Source: Brevibacterium permense
GTDB taxonomy: Bacteria; Actinomycetota; Actinomycetes; Actinomycetales; Brevibacteriaceae
Direction: 5' to 3'
Length of the DNA: 64,000 nt
NCBI RefSeq assembly: GCF_013280495.1
Contig: NZ_JABSSX010000004.1
Coordinates: 124,001 to 188,000 of the forward strand
Shown here: piece by piece, positions 15,515-24,365 of the stretch
Layout: each line of letters starts with the position of its first letter
Numbering within the stretch: position 1 is the stretch's first letter
Notes under the pieces: generated by a model
Databases searched by the model: none
What the model was told of the DNA's origin: nothing
What the model saw: the letters and a program-made list of their open reading frames with translations, nothing else
Made by a program: the position numbers and the translations under genes

Positions 15515-16909
15515 ATGCTCCTCGAACGCATCTTCGACGCCGACCTCGCCCACGCCAGCTACGTCATCGCCTGCCAGGCCAGCGGGGAGGCGATCGTCGT
15601 CGATCCCCGCCGGGACATCGCGGTCTACCGCGAACTCGCCGACCGCCACGGACTGACGATCACCGCCGTCACCGAGACCCACATCCACGCCGACTACCTC
15701 TCCGGCACCCGCGAACTCGCCGCAGCCACCGGCGCGACGATGTACGTCTCCGACGAAGGCGGACCCGACTGGTCCTACGGGGCGGGCTTCGACGACGCGG
15801 TGCGCCTGCGCGACGGTGACGAGATCGCCCTCGGCAACATCACCCTGCGCGCCTCGCACACCCCCGGCCACACTCCCGAGCACCTGTCGTTCCTCGTCAC
15901 CGACGGTGCCCAGGCCGACGCACCGGGGTTCATGCTCACCGGCGACTTCGTCTTCGTCGGGGACACCGGACGCCCGGACCTCCTCGACGAGGCGGCCGGC
16001 GGCTCCGACACCCGCTTCGCCGGTGCCCGCGACCTCTTCGCCAGCCTCCGCGACCGCCTGCTCACCCTCCCCGACTACGTGCAGATCCTGCCCGCCCACG
16101 GCGCGGGAAGCGCCTGCGGCAAAGCCCTGGGGGCCATTCCGACGACCACCGTCGGCTACGAGCGTGCCTTCGCCTGGTGGTCGCCGTTCCTCGAGAGCGG
16201 CGATGAGCAGGGCTTCGTCGACGAACTGCTGTCCGGGCAGCCCGACGCCCACGCCTACTTCGCCAGGATGAAGACCGAGAACAGGGAGGGCCCGTCACTC
16301 CTCGGCGAGCTCGCCGAGCTCGAGGAATTCGACGCCGGTCGCGTGCAGGAGAGGATCGAGGACGGCTCGGCGGCTTTCATCGACACCCGTCCGACCGCGG
16401 ATGTCGATGTCGGGACCCCGGCCGGGGCCCTGCACATCCCGGGGCCTGGCAAAGCCGCGAGCTTCGGCGCCTGGGTCTTCGACCCGGCCGCGGAGTCGAC
16501 GCCGATCATCGTCCTCGCCGACGACGCCGATCAGGCGGCAGAGTTCCGCAATCATCTCATCCGGGTCGGCATCGACACGGTCACCGGCTACGTGACCTCG
16601 CTTGCCGGAATGGATCTGCAACCGGCCGACCTGGTCGACCCGGCGGATCTCGCAGACGCAGCCGACATCCGCCTCGTCGATGTCCGCTCGAAGAACGAGC
16701 ACGCCGGCGGCCACATCCCCGGTGCAACCCAGCTCAGCGGCGGCCGCGCCCTGTGGGAACTCGACCGCCTGCCGAGCGAAGGCCGGATCGTCACCTATTG
16801 CCAGAGCGGCACCCGCAGCAGCATCACCGCCAGCGCCCTGCGCCGTGCCGGATACCAGGTAGCCGAGCTCGCCGGCTCCTACGATGCCTGGCGGTCGCTC
16901 GAGTCCTGA
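15515..16909 (+). CDS. MBL-fold persulfide dioxygenase fused to two rhodanese domains (CstB-like)
   Basis: 464-aa cytoplasmic protein. The N-terminal metallo-beta-lactamase domain (about 1-235) carries the metal motif THIHADYLSGTREL (H56, H58, D60; Tyr replaces the following His, common in this subgroup) and GHTPEHLSF. The first rhodanese domain (about 275-355) lacks a catalytic Cys. The second (about 375-464) has DVRSKNEHAGGHIPGATQLS and an active loop CQSGTRS (Cys about 429). CstB-type fusions oxidise persulfides to sulfite and pass sulfur to thiosulfate. The ATG at 15515 follows GGAAAGAAG; an open extension to 15413 overlaps the small-protein gene and is low complexity, so it was rejected. 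Regulation by the CstR-like repressor is strongly implied. Confidence 0.92.
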   Translation: MLLERIFDADLAHASYVIACQASGEAIVVDPRRDIAVYRELADRHGLTITAVTETHIHADYLSGTRELAAATGATMYVSDEGGPDWSYGAGFDDAVRLRDGDEIALGNITLRASHTPGHTPEHLSFLVTDGAQADAPGFMLTGDFVFVGDTGRPDLLDEAAGGSDTRFAGARDLFASLRDRLLTLPDYVQILPAHGAGSACGKALGAIPTTTVGYERAFAWWSPFLESGDEQGFVDELLSGQPDAHAYFARMKTENREGPSLLGELAELEEFDAGRVQERIEDGSAAFIDTRPTADVDVGTPAGALHIPGPGKAASFGAWVFDPAAESTPIIVLADDADQAAEFRNHLIRVGIDTVTGYVTSLAGMDLQPADLVDPADLADAADIRLVDVRSKNEHAGGHIPGATQLSGGRALWELDRLPSEGRIVTYCQSGTRSSITASALRRAGYQVAELAGSYDAWRSLES

Positions 16910-16945
16910 TCCGGAACAGGGAGCTGCGGGCTCTCCGCGGCCCGC

Positions 16946-18523
16946 TCACCCCTCCGGGTCGGGGATGATCGGAAGCTCGGTGGTCACCTCATCCCGGGGA
17001 ACCGCCTCGGCGCTGGTGGCGGTGTTGTTCACGGAATCATCGGCGGACATGCCGGTCAGCCGTTCGGGGCGGAGGATCTCGCCGAGCTCGTCGCGCTCGA
17101 GCAGTCCGTGCTCGACGACGAGATCGGCGATGGGTTCGTTCTTCGCCAATGCTTCCTTCGCGAGCTTCGCCGCGGCGACATAGCCGATGACCGGGGCAAG
17201 CGCGGTGATGACGGTGACCGAGCGGTCGACGGTGTCCTCGATATGCGCCTCGTTGGCGGTGATGCCGTTAACGCAGTTGATGCGGAAGGTCTGGGCCGCG
17301 CGCTCTAACCACGTGATCGACTGGAACAGCGAGTGGGCGATGATCGGTTCGAAGGCGTTGAGCTGCAGCTGTCCGCCTTCGACGGCCATGGACACGGTGA
17401 CGTCGGCGCCGGCCACGGAGTACGCGACCTGGGACACCGCCTCGGGGATGACGGGATTGACCTTGCCGGGCATGATCGACGATCCCGCCTGGCGGGCGGG
17501 CAGGTTGATCTCACCGATGCCGGCCTGCGGCCCCGAGGACAGCAGGCGCAGGTCGTTGGCGATCTTCGACATCTTCAGCGCGCTGCGCTTGAGCGCACCC
17601 GAGAAGGTGATGAAAACACCCGTATCGGAGGTCGATTCGACGAGGTCGCCGGCCGTTTTGAGGTCGAGTCCGGTGATCTGCCGCAGGTGCTTGATGACCG
17701 CTTCCTTGTACCCGACCGGGGCGTTGATCGAGGTGCCGATCGCGGTGGCGCCCATGTTCACTTCGCCGAGGAGGGCGACGGCTTCCTCGAGACGTTCGAC
17801 GTCCTCGCGCAGGGTCGTGGCGAAGGCGTTGAACTCCTGACCGAGCGTCATCGGCACCGCATCCTGCAGCTGGGTGCGCCCGACCTTGACGATATGGGCG
17901 AACTCGCGGCCCTTCGCGGCAAAGGCATCGGCAAGGAGCGTGAGTTCGCCGAGGAGGTTCTGCAGTGAGAACGCCAGCGCGATCTTGATCGCGGTCGGGT
18001 AGGTGTCGTTCGTCGACTGGCTGTGGTTCGTGTGGTCGTTGGGGTGGATGAACGCGTAGTCACCCTTGGACCGGCCTGCGATCTCGAGGGCACGGTTGGT
18101 GATGACCTCATTGGCGTTCATGTTCGTCGAGGTGCCGGCCCCGCCCTGGACGACGCCGACGGCGAACTGGTCGTGGAGCTTGCCGGACTTGATCTCTTCG
18201 CAGGCGGCGTCGATGAGGTTGGCGCGCTGGTCGTCGAGCGCTCCGATCTCGGCGTTCGCCCGGGCTGCGGCCTGTTTGACGCAGGCGAAGGCGCGGACGA
18301 AGTCGGGGTAGACGGAGATGGGGCGACGGGCGATGGGGAAGTTCTCGTTCGCCCGGGCCGTGTGCACTCCCCAGTAGGCGGTGTCGGGGATCTCGAGGCT
18401 GCCGATCGAGTCGGTCTCGGTACGGGTGGGGAGGTTCTGGCCGGTTGGGATCTGGCTCGTCGTCGACGAGTTGAGGGGAAGAGAGGCGGTGTTGGGGTCT
18501 GCGGAGGCGTTGAACTCAGTCAT
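16946..18523 (-). CDS. aspA: Aspartate ammonia-lyase
   Basis: 525-aa fumarase/aspartase-superfamily enzyme, splitting L-aspartate to fumarate and ammonia. The superfamily signature GSSIMPGKVNPVIPE, the SxGxGTSxNMNANEVI-type region (GGAGTSTNMNANEVITNRAL) and HPNDHTNHSQSTNDTYPTA are all present. Aspartase rather than fumarase is favoured by the N-terminal DTAYWGVHTARANENFPI segment and by length. The first about 38 residues are a Thr/Ser-rich extension, and the C-terminal about 30 residues are acidic and divergent. The ATG at 18523 has no clear ribosome site. It converges with the MBL-rhodanese gene (36 bp gap) and lies 56 bp after the CHY zinc-finger gene on the same strand, which may form a loose operon. 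Confidence 0.93.
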   Translation of the reverse strand: MTEFNASADPNTASLPLNSSTTSQIPTGQNLPTRTETDSIGSLEIPDTAYWGVHTARANENFPIARRPISVYPDFVRAFACVKQAAARANAEIGALDDQRANLIDAACEEIKSGKLHDQFAVGVVQGGAGTSTNMNANEVITNRALEIAGRSKGDYAFIHPNDHTNHSQSTNDTYPTAIKIALAFSLQNLLGELTLLADAFAAKGREFAHIVKVGRTQLQDAVPMTLGQEFNAFATTLREDVERLEEAVALLGEVNMGATAIGTSINAPVGYKEAVIKHLRQITGLDLKTAGDLVESTSDTGVFITFSGALKRSALKMSKIANDLRLLSSGPQAGIGEINLPARQAGSSIMPGKVNPVIPEAVSQVAYSVAGADVTVSMAVEGGQLQLNAFEPIIAHSLFQSITWLERAAQTFRINCVNGITANEAHIEDTVDRSVTVITALAPVIGYVAAAKLAKEALAKNEPIADLVVEHGLLERDELGEILRPERLTGMSADDSVNNTATSAEAVPRDEVTTELPIIPDPEG

Positions 18524-18579
18524 AGTGGTTTCAGAGTCTCACATTTCGGCCGCCGACCGAAGGGGTGATCTGTGTGAGA

Positions 18580-18903
18580 TCAGGAACCGAAGTAGTAGTC
18601 CGAATGCGCGGCACAGCGGGGGTTGAAGAGTGCGTGGCATTCGGGGCAGTTGTCGGCTGCTTTGTAGGCCGTGATCGTCAGTTCGGTCCAGCAGTTCCCG
18701 CACAGGATGGCGGGCTGATCGAACTTCTCCCCTGGCCATTGCTGCGCGGGATGATCGGCAGTCTCAGAGTGGCAAAGGTGGCAAGGATAGTAGCGGTCGC
18801 AACAGGCGAAGCGGATGGCGATGATGTCGAGTTCGGTGGCGTAGTGCACGCACCGGGTGTGCTCATCGACGGTCTTGCCGAAGACCTCAGGAGTTCGCGT
18901 CAT
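18580..18903 (-). CDS. CHY-type zinc-finger protein
   Basis: 107-aa small cytoplasmic protein rich in paired Cys and His: TRCVHYATELDIIAIRFACC, YYPCHLCH, LCGNCW and NCPECHALFNPRCAAH. This is the CHY zinc-finger arrangement, expected to bind several zinc ions. Bacterial CHY proteins are conserved but their function is poorly known; in eukaryotes the domain occurs in ubiquitin ligases and a mitochondrial import factor. It is on the minus strand, upstream of aspA by 56 bp. The start ATG at 18903 is preceded by AAAGGACGAAC. No DNA-binding or enzymatic motif is visible. Confidence 0.88.
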   Translation of the reverse strand: MTRTPEVFGKTVDEHTRCVHYATELDIIAIRFACCDRYYPCHLCHSETADHPAQQWPGEKFDQPAILCGNCWTELTITAYKAADNCPECHALFNPRCAAHSDYYFGS

Positions 18904-19054
18904 CGCTCGTTCGTCCTTTCGTGCGGCTTTCGTCCGGGGATGGTCCCGGCCAGATCCAGCCTAACCGCAGAGAATCGCCGCCGGTCGGCTGCGGTTCACC
19001 GGTCGTTGTCGTCTTCGTCCGCGTAAAGTGGAAATCCCGAGCCGATGAGGATCC

Positions 19055-20104
19055 ATGCCGCAGATTGACGACTACGTCCGCCCCTTCGCCGAGGTGGCGC
19101 TGAGCAATATCACCCGCGAATATCCGTACGCCTCCCATCATCTGGCTCGCAGTCTCGCCGACATCGTGCCGGCGGTGGAGAAGAATCCAGCATTCGCGAA
19201 CTCATATGACTGGCATTCGAGCGTGCACATGCACTACCTGCTGGCATCGCTGCTGGAGACTGAGGTGGCCCAGGGTGCTGGTTGGCGCGAACGCGCGGTT
19301 GAAGTTATGTCTTCACACCTGAGTGAGGAGAATATGCACGCCGAGGCGGCTTTCCTCCGTGAGAATCCTTCGTGGGAGCGGCCGTATGGCTGGGCCTGGG
19401 CGGTCGAGCTCAATCGGGTCCTCAATGCCAGCAAGGTTTCGGAGTTGCGGGCACTCGGCGCGAACTCTCAAGTGCTCGCGGATATGGTCTTCGACCTTGT
19501 GTCCGCGTGGTTGCCGAAGGTGGCCGCGCCAGTTCGGCATGGAGTGCACTCGAATACGGCCTTCGGTCTGCGGCGGATCCTCATCGGCGCTCGGACGGCT
19601 GGCCGCGATGACGTCGTCGATATCATCGCGGGCGCGGCACGTCGATTCTTCGCCGAGGATGCCGCGTGGAACTTCGTTCAGGAGCGCAGCGGTCACGACT
19701 TCCTCTCCCCCGGCCTGTGCGAGGCCGATCTCATGGCTGAGATCCTCACCGAGGACGAGCTCGCGTCTTGGCTGCCGAGTTTCCTTTCGGGGCTGTCCCC
19801 GGAGTCACCGGCGCTCACGCCGGTCAAGGTCCTCGACCCGACCGACGGTCAGCAGAGCCACCTCTACGGCCTGGGGCTATCCGTCGCCGCATCGGTGATG
19901 CGATTGGCTCCGAAGTTAGAAGCGATCGCTGAGAAGACTGGCAATGACGAGCTCATGACCCAGGCCAAAGGCATGCTAACCCAAGTCGATTCGCTGATGG
20001 CGCCAGGACTCGAAGCTGCAGTGTCAGACGAGTACGTGTCGGCCCACTGGATTGCGACGTTTGCTTGGGAAGCATTGATTCAGCGAGTCGGCCACCAGCA
20101 CTAG
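19055..20104 (+). CDS. DUF2891 family protein
   Basis: 349-aa soluble, mainly helical protein matching the DUF2891 family: N-terminal YVRPFAEVALSNITREYPYA followed by SYDWHSSVHMHYLLASLLE, whose WHSSVH histidines are the conserved hallmark, and LSEENMHAEAAFLRENPSWE with GWAWAVELN shortly after. Members fold like alpha/alpha-toroid sugar-active proteins, but no activity is established. The start ATG at 19055 follows GATGAGGATCC. It converges with the DUF3427 helicase gene (30 bp gap) and shows no clear operon partner. GC content is ordinary, so the switch to AT-richer DNA comes just after it. Confidence 0.88.
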   Translation: MPQIDDYVRPFAEVALSNITREYPYASHHLARSLADIVPAVEKNPAFANSYDWHSSVHMHYLLASLLETEVAQGAGWRERAVEVMSSHLSEENMHAEAAFLRENPSWERPYGWAWAVELNRVLNASKVSELRALGANSQVLADMVFDLVSAWLPKVAAPVRHGVHSNTAFGLRRILIGARTAGRDDVVDIIAGAARRFFAEDAAWNFVQERSGHDFLSPGLCEADLMAEILTEDELASWLPSFLSGLSPESPALTPVKVLDPTDGQQSHLYGLGLSVAASVMRLAPKLEAIAEKTGNDELMTQAKGMLTQVDSLMAPGLEAAVSDEYVSAHWIATFAWEALIQRVGHQH

Positions 20105-20134
20105 TAAAATCCAGGTGCCCCGGCAACCTCATCG

Positions 20135-23134
20135 CTAGAACAGCTTGTCTTTCTGATCCTCGTTGTATTCGAGCCGAATTGGTGTCTCTTCGTGGCTTAG
20201 ATCAATTGACGGAGCTTTAGAGCTGCGGCTCTTTGCCTCTTCGATCGCCGGGCCTGTCGTCAAATAGTCATAGAGCGCTGCATCAATGGGGTACTCCAGG
20301 TTGAGGTCCATCGTCACAACGTCCAAACTCTTCCCGTTCTCCCCAGGCATCTTTGTTTGCACTGGGTCCGAGGACGTGGCCTGACCCAAGTAGTAAAAGT
20401 CCGTGCCTTCAGCGTCGTCCTTCTTAGCAAAGAGATACAGCGGGATCTCATTATTCACAATCGACCGGACTTCCTTGCTCTGCAATGTCCTCTTGCTGCG
20501 CGTGAACCAGCGGAGCGTGTTCTCGCTGACAAAAGAGTCTTCGTACGAAGTGCTCGCCGACACGTCGTCATCTTTGTGATAAGTCACGAAGATTGGACAC
20601 GAATTGGAGTAGACGTCGACTTTGTACCCGTACATCGTCCCTTTTTGATCGCTTTGCCAATTGAGCAGTCGGCAAACGTCTTTGCGCGAGTACTTCTTCC
20701 CTGCCTCTAGACGTTCATCCCAGCGGTACCTGTGACGGGATAAGAAGAGCCCTGTCTCAATTGCATCATCCAAATGGGCTAAGAAGCTGGGCGAGTGTTC
20801 AAGCAGGTCCAGAAATTCTGAGGTTGGATTGATCCTGCCGTCTGTCCAATCAACGATCGGAATCCCGTATTTTTTCTGATCACCCTCAGTGAAGAATTCA
20901 AAGTTGAAAATTCTTTCAATAGAGTCAATTGTGGCCTGGTCTGAAGTCGCTCCCTTTTGATCAAAAAGCGAGCGAAGGTCACTCACAGTCACAGGAGTTC
21001 TTGCACTCACTAGTTGCTCGAGCACCAGAAGTTCATGGGGCCGTTTGCCGTTCAGAAACTCCTGACTGACCGTCGACAGGACCTGACTTTCTCTGTCCGT
21101 GGGCTGCTCGTCGACAACTTTGAATGCGTTGAGCAGTTTCCAATAGTTGCCACGCGCACTGGCGATTACTACTGGATCAACAACATCAAAGCGCGCATAG
21201 TCCATGAGCATCGGCGGCCTACCGAGTCGGGTATGCAGGTCTCTAAAGGACTGCTTGAGGTTCTTCAGGCTATCCAGGCGTGTGGTCTCGATCGACTTGA
21301 AGATTCGCTCCTTTGCGACCGCATCAAAGTTGATGCTTGAAAGTCCAGAAACCGCACCGACATCTTGCGCTTCAATCATCTTCTTCCGGAGAGAGTCCTT
21401 GTTCAGGCTGCTGTCTCCGAAGAGCGCAATCGGCACGAGGAAGTTGTTCGTGTAGTTACCGATGAAGTCGATAACGATGAGGTGGCTCTTGCCAGCTACC
21501 TTGCGCAGTCCGCGGCCGAGCTGCTGAGTAAAGATGATGCTCGACTGAGTTTGCCGAAGCATGACCACTTGGTTGACTGTCCGGATATCAATGCCTTCGT
21601 TAAACACATCGACGGAGATGATGTAGTCGAGCTCTCCGTTTTCAAGCTGGGCGACGACACGTTCACGGGTTTCTACCGAATCTTCACCAGTTAGAGCTCG
21701 CGTTCGAAGCCGTTTGCCATGTACTTCGTTCTGGTTAAGAAGCGTCGATAGCTCTCGAGCTTCATCTTTACGACTGCAGAACATGAGGCCCCTGACAGGG
21801 TCGCCTACGTGCCCATAACGCTCAATCACCTGGATCAGGTGAGCTACTCTCTCTGGCGCAACGAGATTCCGCAGCTGGCTTGTGTCACCGATAACTTCGC
21901 CGTCCTTCTCGAAGTCGGTGACGCCGTAATAGTGGAACGGGGCGAGCATGTCCTCCTCGAGCGCCTTCTGTAGTCGAATCTCATAGGGCACGTTGTAGTC
22001 GAACAGGCTATAGACATTGAAATCGTCTGACCGCTCGGGAGTAGCGGTGATTCCGAGCATGAAGTCCGGGGTGAAGTACTGAATGATGTTCTGGTGCAAC
22101 CTCGCACCAGCCCTATGAACCTCATCGATGAGGATGTAGTCGAAGTGGTCGCGTGCGATTTGGTTCAGCTTTTCAGTTGATCCCAGTGACTGCACGGTTG
22201 CGAATACGAACCGTCGATCAAGTTCTCTACGCAACCTGACGAACTTCCCAACCTCGTGTTCCTCAAGATCGAGCACCTTGGTGAATTCCTCAATCGCGCG
22301 ATCGAGAATTTGTTCTCGGTGCACGACGAAGAGCACTCGTTCCGGATTTGCGGCCTTCACGTCTAGCGCCGCGAGAATGGTCTTACCTGTGCCAGTCGCC
22401 GACACGACTAGAGCTTTATCCTCACCCGAGTCGCGTACTTTTTGAATTTCAACGAGAGCCTCTGCCTGCATCGCGTTGGCGACAATCTGAGTACGAGTCC
22501 CTGGCAGCTGAAGGTTCGACCCCGGAATTTCGCTACGTGCCGAAGGCGGGACGTACAACTCTTCGTATGCATTGATCCAGTCATCGCTCAGCAGCGTGGC
22601 GGACTCAAGCTGGATATCAATTGCAGCAGCAAGCTGCTGAACAATATCGCCGTCAGGAAGTGCTGAGAACCTCAGGTTCCACTCGTGGTTTCGCTTGAGC
22701 GCCCGAGAAGTCAGATTGGAGCTACCCACGATCGCTGTGGTCGTAGCTGCTTGTTCAAAGATGAAGCCTTTGGGATGGAAACCTCTTGTGTCATCTTCAA
22801 ACACGTACACTTCGATGCCAAGGTCGTGGAGATTCTTCAGTTCCCTAAATGACTCAGGTGAATTGAAACCTAAGTAAGTCGAAGTGATGATTCGGCCCCG
22901 GCCCGGGAACTCAATCAGTGGTTGCTTCAATGAAGCGATTGCATCTGAACTGACAAATGCAACTGAAAAGGTGAAGCTCTTCGAACGTCTCAGTTCTTCA
23001 AGAATGGCTTTGTGCATCGTGTTGGCTTCAACATTTGAAACCAACATCGGGTTGAAGAGGCGGTCCGCGGGTGACGAACGATCAAGAAATCCGAACGCTG
23101 TGTCTCGCTGAACATGCTCTGGAACTGTTGCCAC
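20135..23134 (-). CDS. PLD-nuclease / superfamily-2 helicase / DUF3427 protein
   Basis: 999-aa three-part protein. The N-terminal phospholipase-D-like nuclease domain (about 25-190) has FHPKGFIFE (HxK) and IVGSSNLTSRAL. The helicase (about 215-560) has Walker A SATGTGKT, ILIDEVHRAG, MLGITATPERSDD and QQLGRGLRK. The DUF3427 domain (about 600-960) includes GRPPMLMDYARFDVVDPVV, YSRKDVCRLLNW and TYHKDDDVSASTSYEDSF, which is PUA/YTH-like in related proteins. This layout is frequent in defence islands and is thought to recognise and cut modified or foreign DNA. The NUDIX gene upstream ends 2 bp before its ATG, so the two are co-translated. The gene is clearly more AT-rich than the 14-19 kb region, suggesting horizontal transfer. 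Confidence 0.92.
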   Translation of the reverse strand: MATVPEHVQRDTAFGFLDRSSPADRLFNPMLVSNVEANTMHKAILEELRRSKSFTFSVAFVSSDAIASLKQPLIEFPGRGRIITSTYLGFNSPESFRELKNLHDLGIEVYVFEDDTRGFHPKGFIFEQAATTTAIVGSSNLTSRALKRNHEWNLRFSALPDGDIVQQLAAAIDIQLESATLLSDDWINAYEELYVPPSARSEIPGSNLQLPGTRTQIVANAMQAEALVEIQKVRDSGEDKALVVSATGTGKTILAALDVKAANPERVLFVVHREQILDRAIEEFTKVLDLEEHEVGKFVRLRRELDRRFVFATVQSLGSTEKLNQIARDHFDYILIDEVHRAGARLHQNIIQYFTPDFMLGITATPERSDDFNVYSLFDYNVPYEIRLQKALEEDMLAPFHYYGVTDFEKDGEVIGDTSQLRNLVAPERVAHLIQVIERYGHVGDPVRGLMFCSRKDEARELSTLLNQNEVHGKRLRTRALTGEDSVETRERVVAQLENGELDYIISVDVFNEGIDIRTVNQVVMLRQTQSSIIFTQQLGRGLRKVAGKSHLIVIDFIGNYTNNFLVPIALFGDSSLNKDSLRKKMIEAQDVGAVSGLSSINFDAVAKERIFKSIETTRLDSLKNLKQSFRDLHTRLGRPPMLMDYARFDVVDPVVIASARGNYWKLLNAFKVVDEQPTDRESQVLSTVSQEFLNGKRPHELLVLEQLVSARTPVTVSDLRSLFDQKGATSDQATIDSIERIFNFEFFTEGDQKKYGIPIVDWTDGRINPTSEFLDLLEHSPSFLAHLDDAIETGLFLSRHRYRWDERLEAGKKYSRKDVCRLLNWQSDQKGTMYGYKVDVYSNSCPIFVTYHKDDDVSASTSYEDSFVSENTLRWFTRSKRTLQSKEVRSIVNNEIPLYLFAKKDDAEGTDFYYLGQATSSDPVQTKMPGENGKSLDVVTMDLNLEYPIDAALYDYLTTGPAIEEAKSRSSKAPSIDLSHEETPIRLEYNEDQKDKLF

Positions 23135-23136
23135 GC

Positions 23137-23544
23137 CTACTCCTCGGTCATTGAGAAATCTTGCACCACCTTTTCAACTGCAGGTATATCAGCTGGCGCC
23201 CACTCCACCGAATCGAGGTCGGTTGCTTCGATCCATCGAATTTCGGAATGTTCAGTTAGTTTCGGTTCGCCTTCGACTAGCTTTGAGTAGAAGGTAGTCA
23301 GGGTGACGAAGCCAAAATCGTACTCGTGCCGAGTCGAAGCGACTTCATCTCCAATCTCAGCCGTGCATAATAGCTCTTCTTGGAGCTCCCGGACGAGAGC
23401 CGCACGAGGAGTTTCACCGGCTTCGATCTTGCCACCGGGAAACTCCCACATGCCGGGCAGAGACATCGTTGCGCTTCTCTGCGCTGCCAAGACATTTGAA
23501 CCGTCGACGATGATGGCACCCACGACGTTGATTTCTTTCTTCAT
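23137..23544 (-). CDS. MutT-like NUDIX pyrophosphohydrolase
   Basis: 135-aa NUDIX hydrolase. The NUDIX box GGKIEAGETPRAALVRELQE followed by ELL fits Gx5Ex7REUxEExGU with the divalent-metal glutamates. N-terminal KKEINVVGAIIVDGSNVLAA and PGMWEFPGGK match MutT/8-oxo-dGTPase-type enzymes, which remove oxidised or unusual (deoxy)nucleoside triphosphates. ATG 23544 was chosen because GGGAG lies 5 nt upstream and the family begins here; in-frame starts at 23559 and 23616 are possible. It overlaps no other gene and is followed 2 bp later by the DUF3427 helicase. Pairing of a NUDIX with such helicases recurs in bacteria and suggests a nucleotide-signal or nucleotide-sanitising role in the same system. 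Confidence 0.9.
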   Translation of the reverse strand: MKKEINVVGAIIVDGSNVLAAQRSATMSLPGMWEFPGGKIEAGETPRAALVRELQEELLCTAEIGDEVASTRHEYDFGFVTLTTFYSKLVEGEPKLTEHSEIRWIEATDLDSVEWAPADIPAVEKVVQDFSMTEE

Positions 23545-23692
23545 GGCTCCCTGCTCCATAGATGGCTCCCACCCTGCCGACTCGCTAAGTGTTTCTAGGT
23601 GCACGTTGTGCAACATACGCCGAGCTCACTGACCCCCTGCATTTGCACTCAGTACCTACCCCACCGAACTATATGGCGGTGTCAGAGCCTCA

Positions 23693-24055
23693 GTGTTAGC
23701 TGTTCCCAAGGTTACAAGCATTTTTGTTTTGTCACTCATCTTCGTCGCGCTGATTGCCCTTGGCTACTTCGCGTTCAAACATTGGAAAAGCAAGTTTGCT
23801 CGTCTTCCCAAAGAGCATCAAAACGCAACTGCTCTTGCTCAGCAACGAGCCGCCGAAATTAATCAGCGGTTCAATCGTTCACAGGCCGACAGCAACAGTG
23901 CCCACGATGAGGAGCTAAGAAGGCTCGAAGCAAAATGGGGTGAGAAGGTTGCAGAAGGCAAACGCACGATAGAACTTGTCAGCCGCCAAAAGTCGCTGAT
24001 CACAGACCAGCTGACCAACACGTTTCAAACCTCCGACCTTATGCCCCGGCCCTAA
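23693..24055 (+). CDS. Small membrane-anchored coiled-coil protein, function unknown
   Basis: 120-aa open frame starting at GTG 23693. One strong hydrophobic helix (about 9-27, IFVLSLIFVALIALGYFAF), then a charged region rich in Gln, Glu, Arg and Ala (HQNATALAQQRAAEINQRF and DEELRRLEAKWGEKVAEGKR) that should form a coiled coil on the cytoplasmic side. No family was recognised. It is divergent from the NUDIX/DUF3427 pair with 148 bp between, in AT-richer DNA, and may belong to that defence-like locus. The GTG start lacks an obvious ribosome site, so this is a moderate-confidence gene. Confidence 0.5.
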   Translation: MLAVPKVTSIFVLSLIFVALIALGYFAFKHWKSKFARLPKEHQNATALAQQRAAEINQRFNRSQADSNSAHDEELRRLEAKWGEKVAEGKRTIELVSRQKSLITDQLTNTFQTSDLMPRP

Positions 24056-24365
24056 CCTCGATCTTTCATGGGTCGGTGCTGGGCGGTGGTCAGGGCTTAC
24101 CGTCGGCCTGACAGGGCTGATTGTGGCATGAGGGTATGACGTGGTGCCGATGGTCTCGGCTGGGACCTTTCCGTGCCTTCACCGTCTCCATTGCCCCCGG
24201 GGCGGTTGACAGTCCCTTGGTGCGGCGTCTCTGCCATGTAAAGACGCCCCACCTCGGAGAATTTTCGGCGAATGAATCTCACCTTAGCGGTGGTAAGGCT
24301 CTGCAGCAAAGGCGGTCAGGGCGCGAGAGCTTACTTGCCGAGCATTAGCCAAAAGCACCGAACCG
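24056..24365. other. Intergenic gap with one hairpin (24219-24253)
   Basis: 310 bp without a gene I can support. It contains a 12-bp imperfect inverted repeat, GGTGCGGCGTCT (24219-24230) against AGACGCCCCACC (24242-24253), one mismatch, 11-nt loop. That is compatible with a terminator between the rightward small gene and the leftward AroM gene. No transposase, tRNA or repeat was recognised. Confidence 0.5.
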
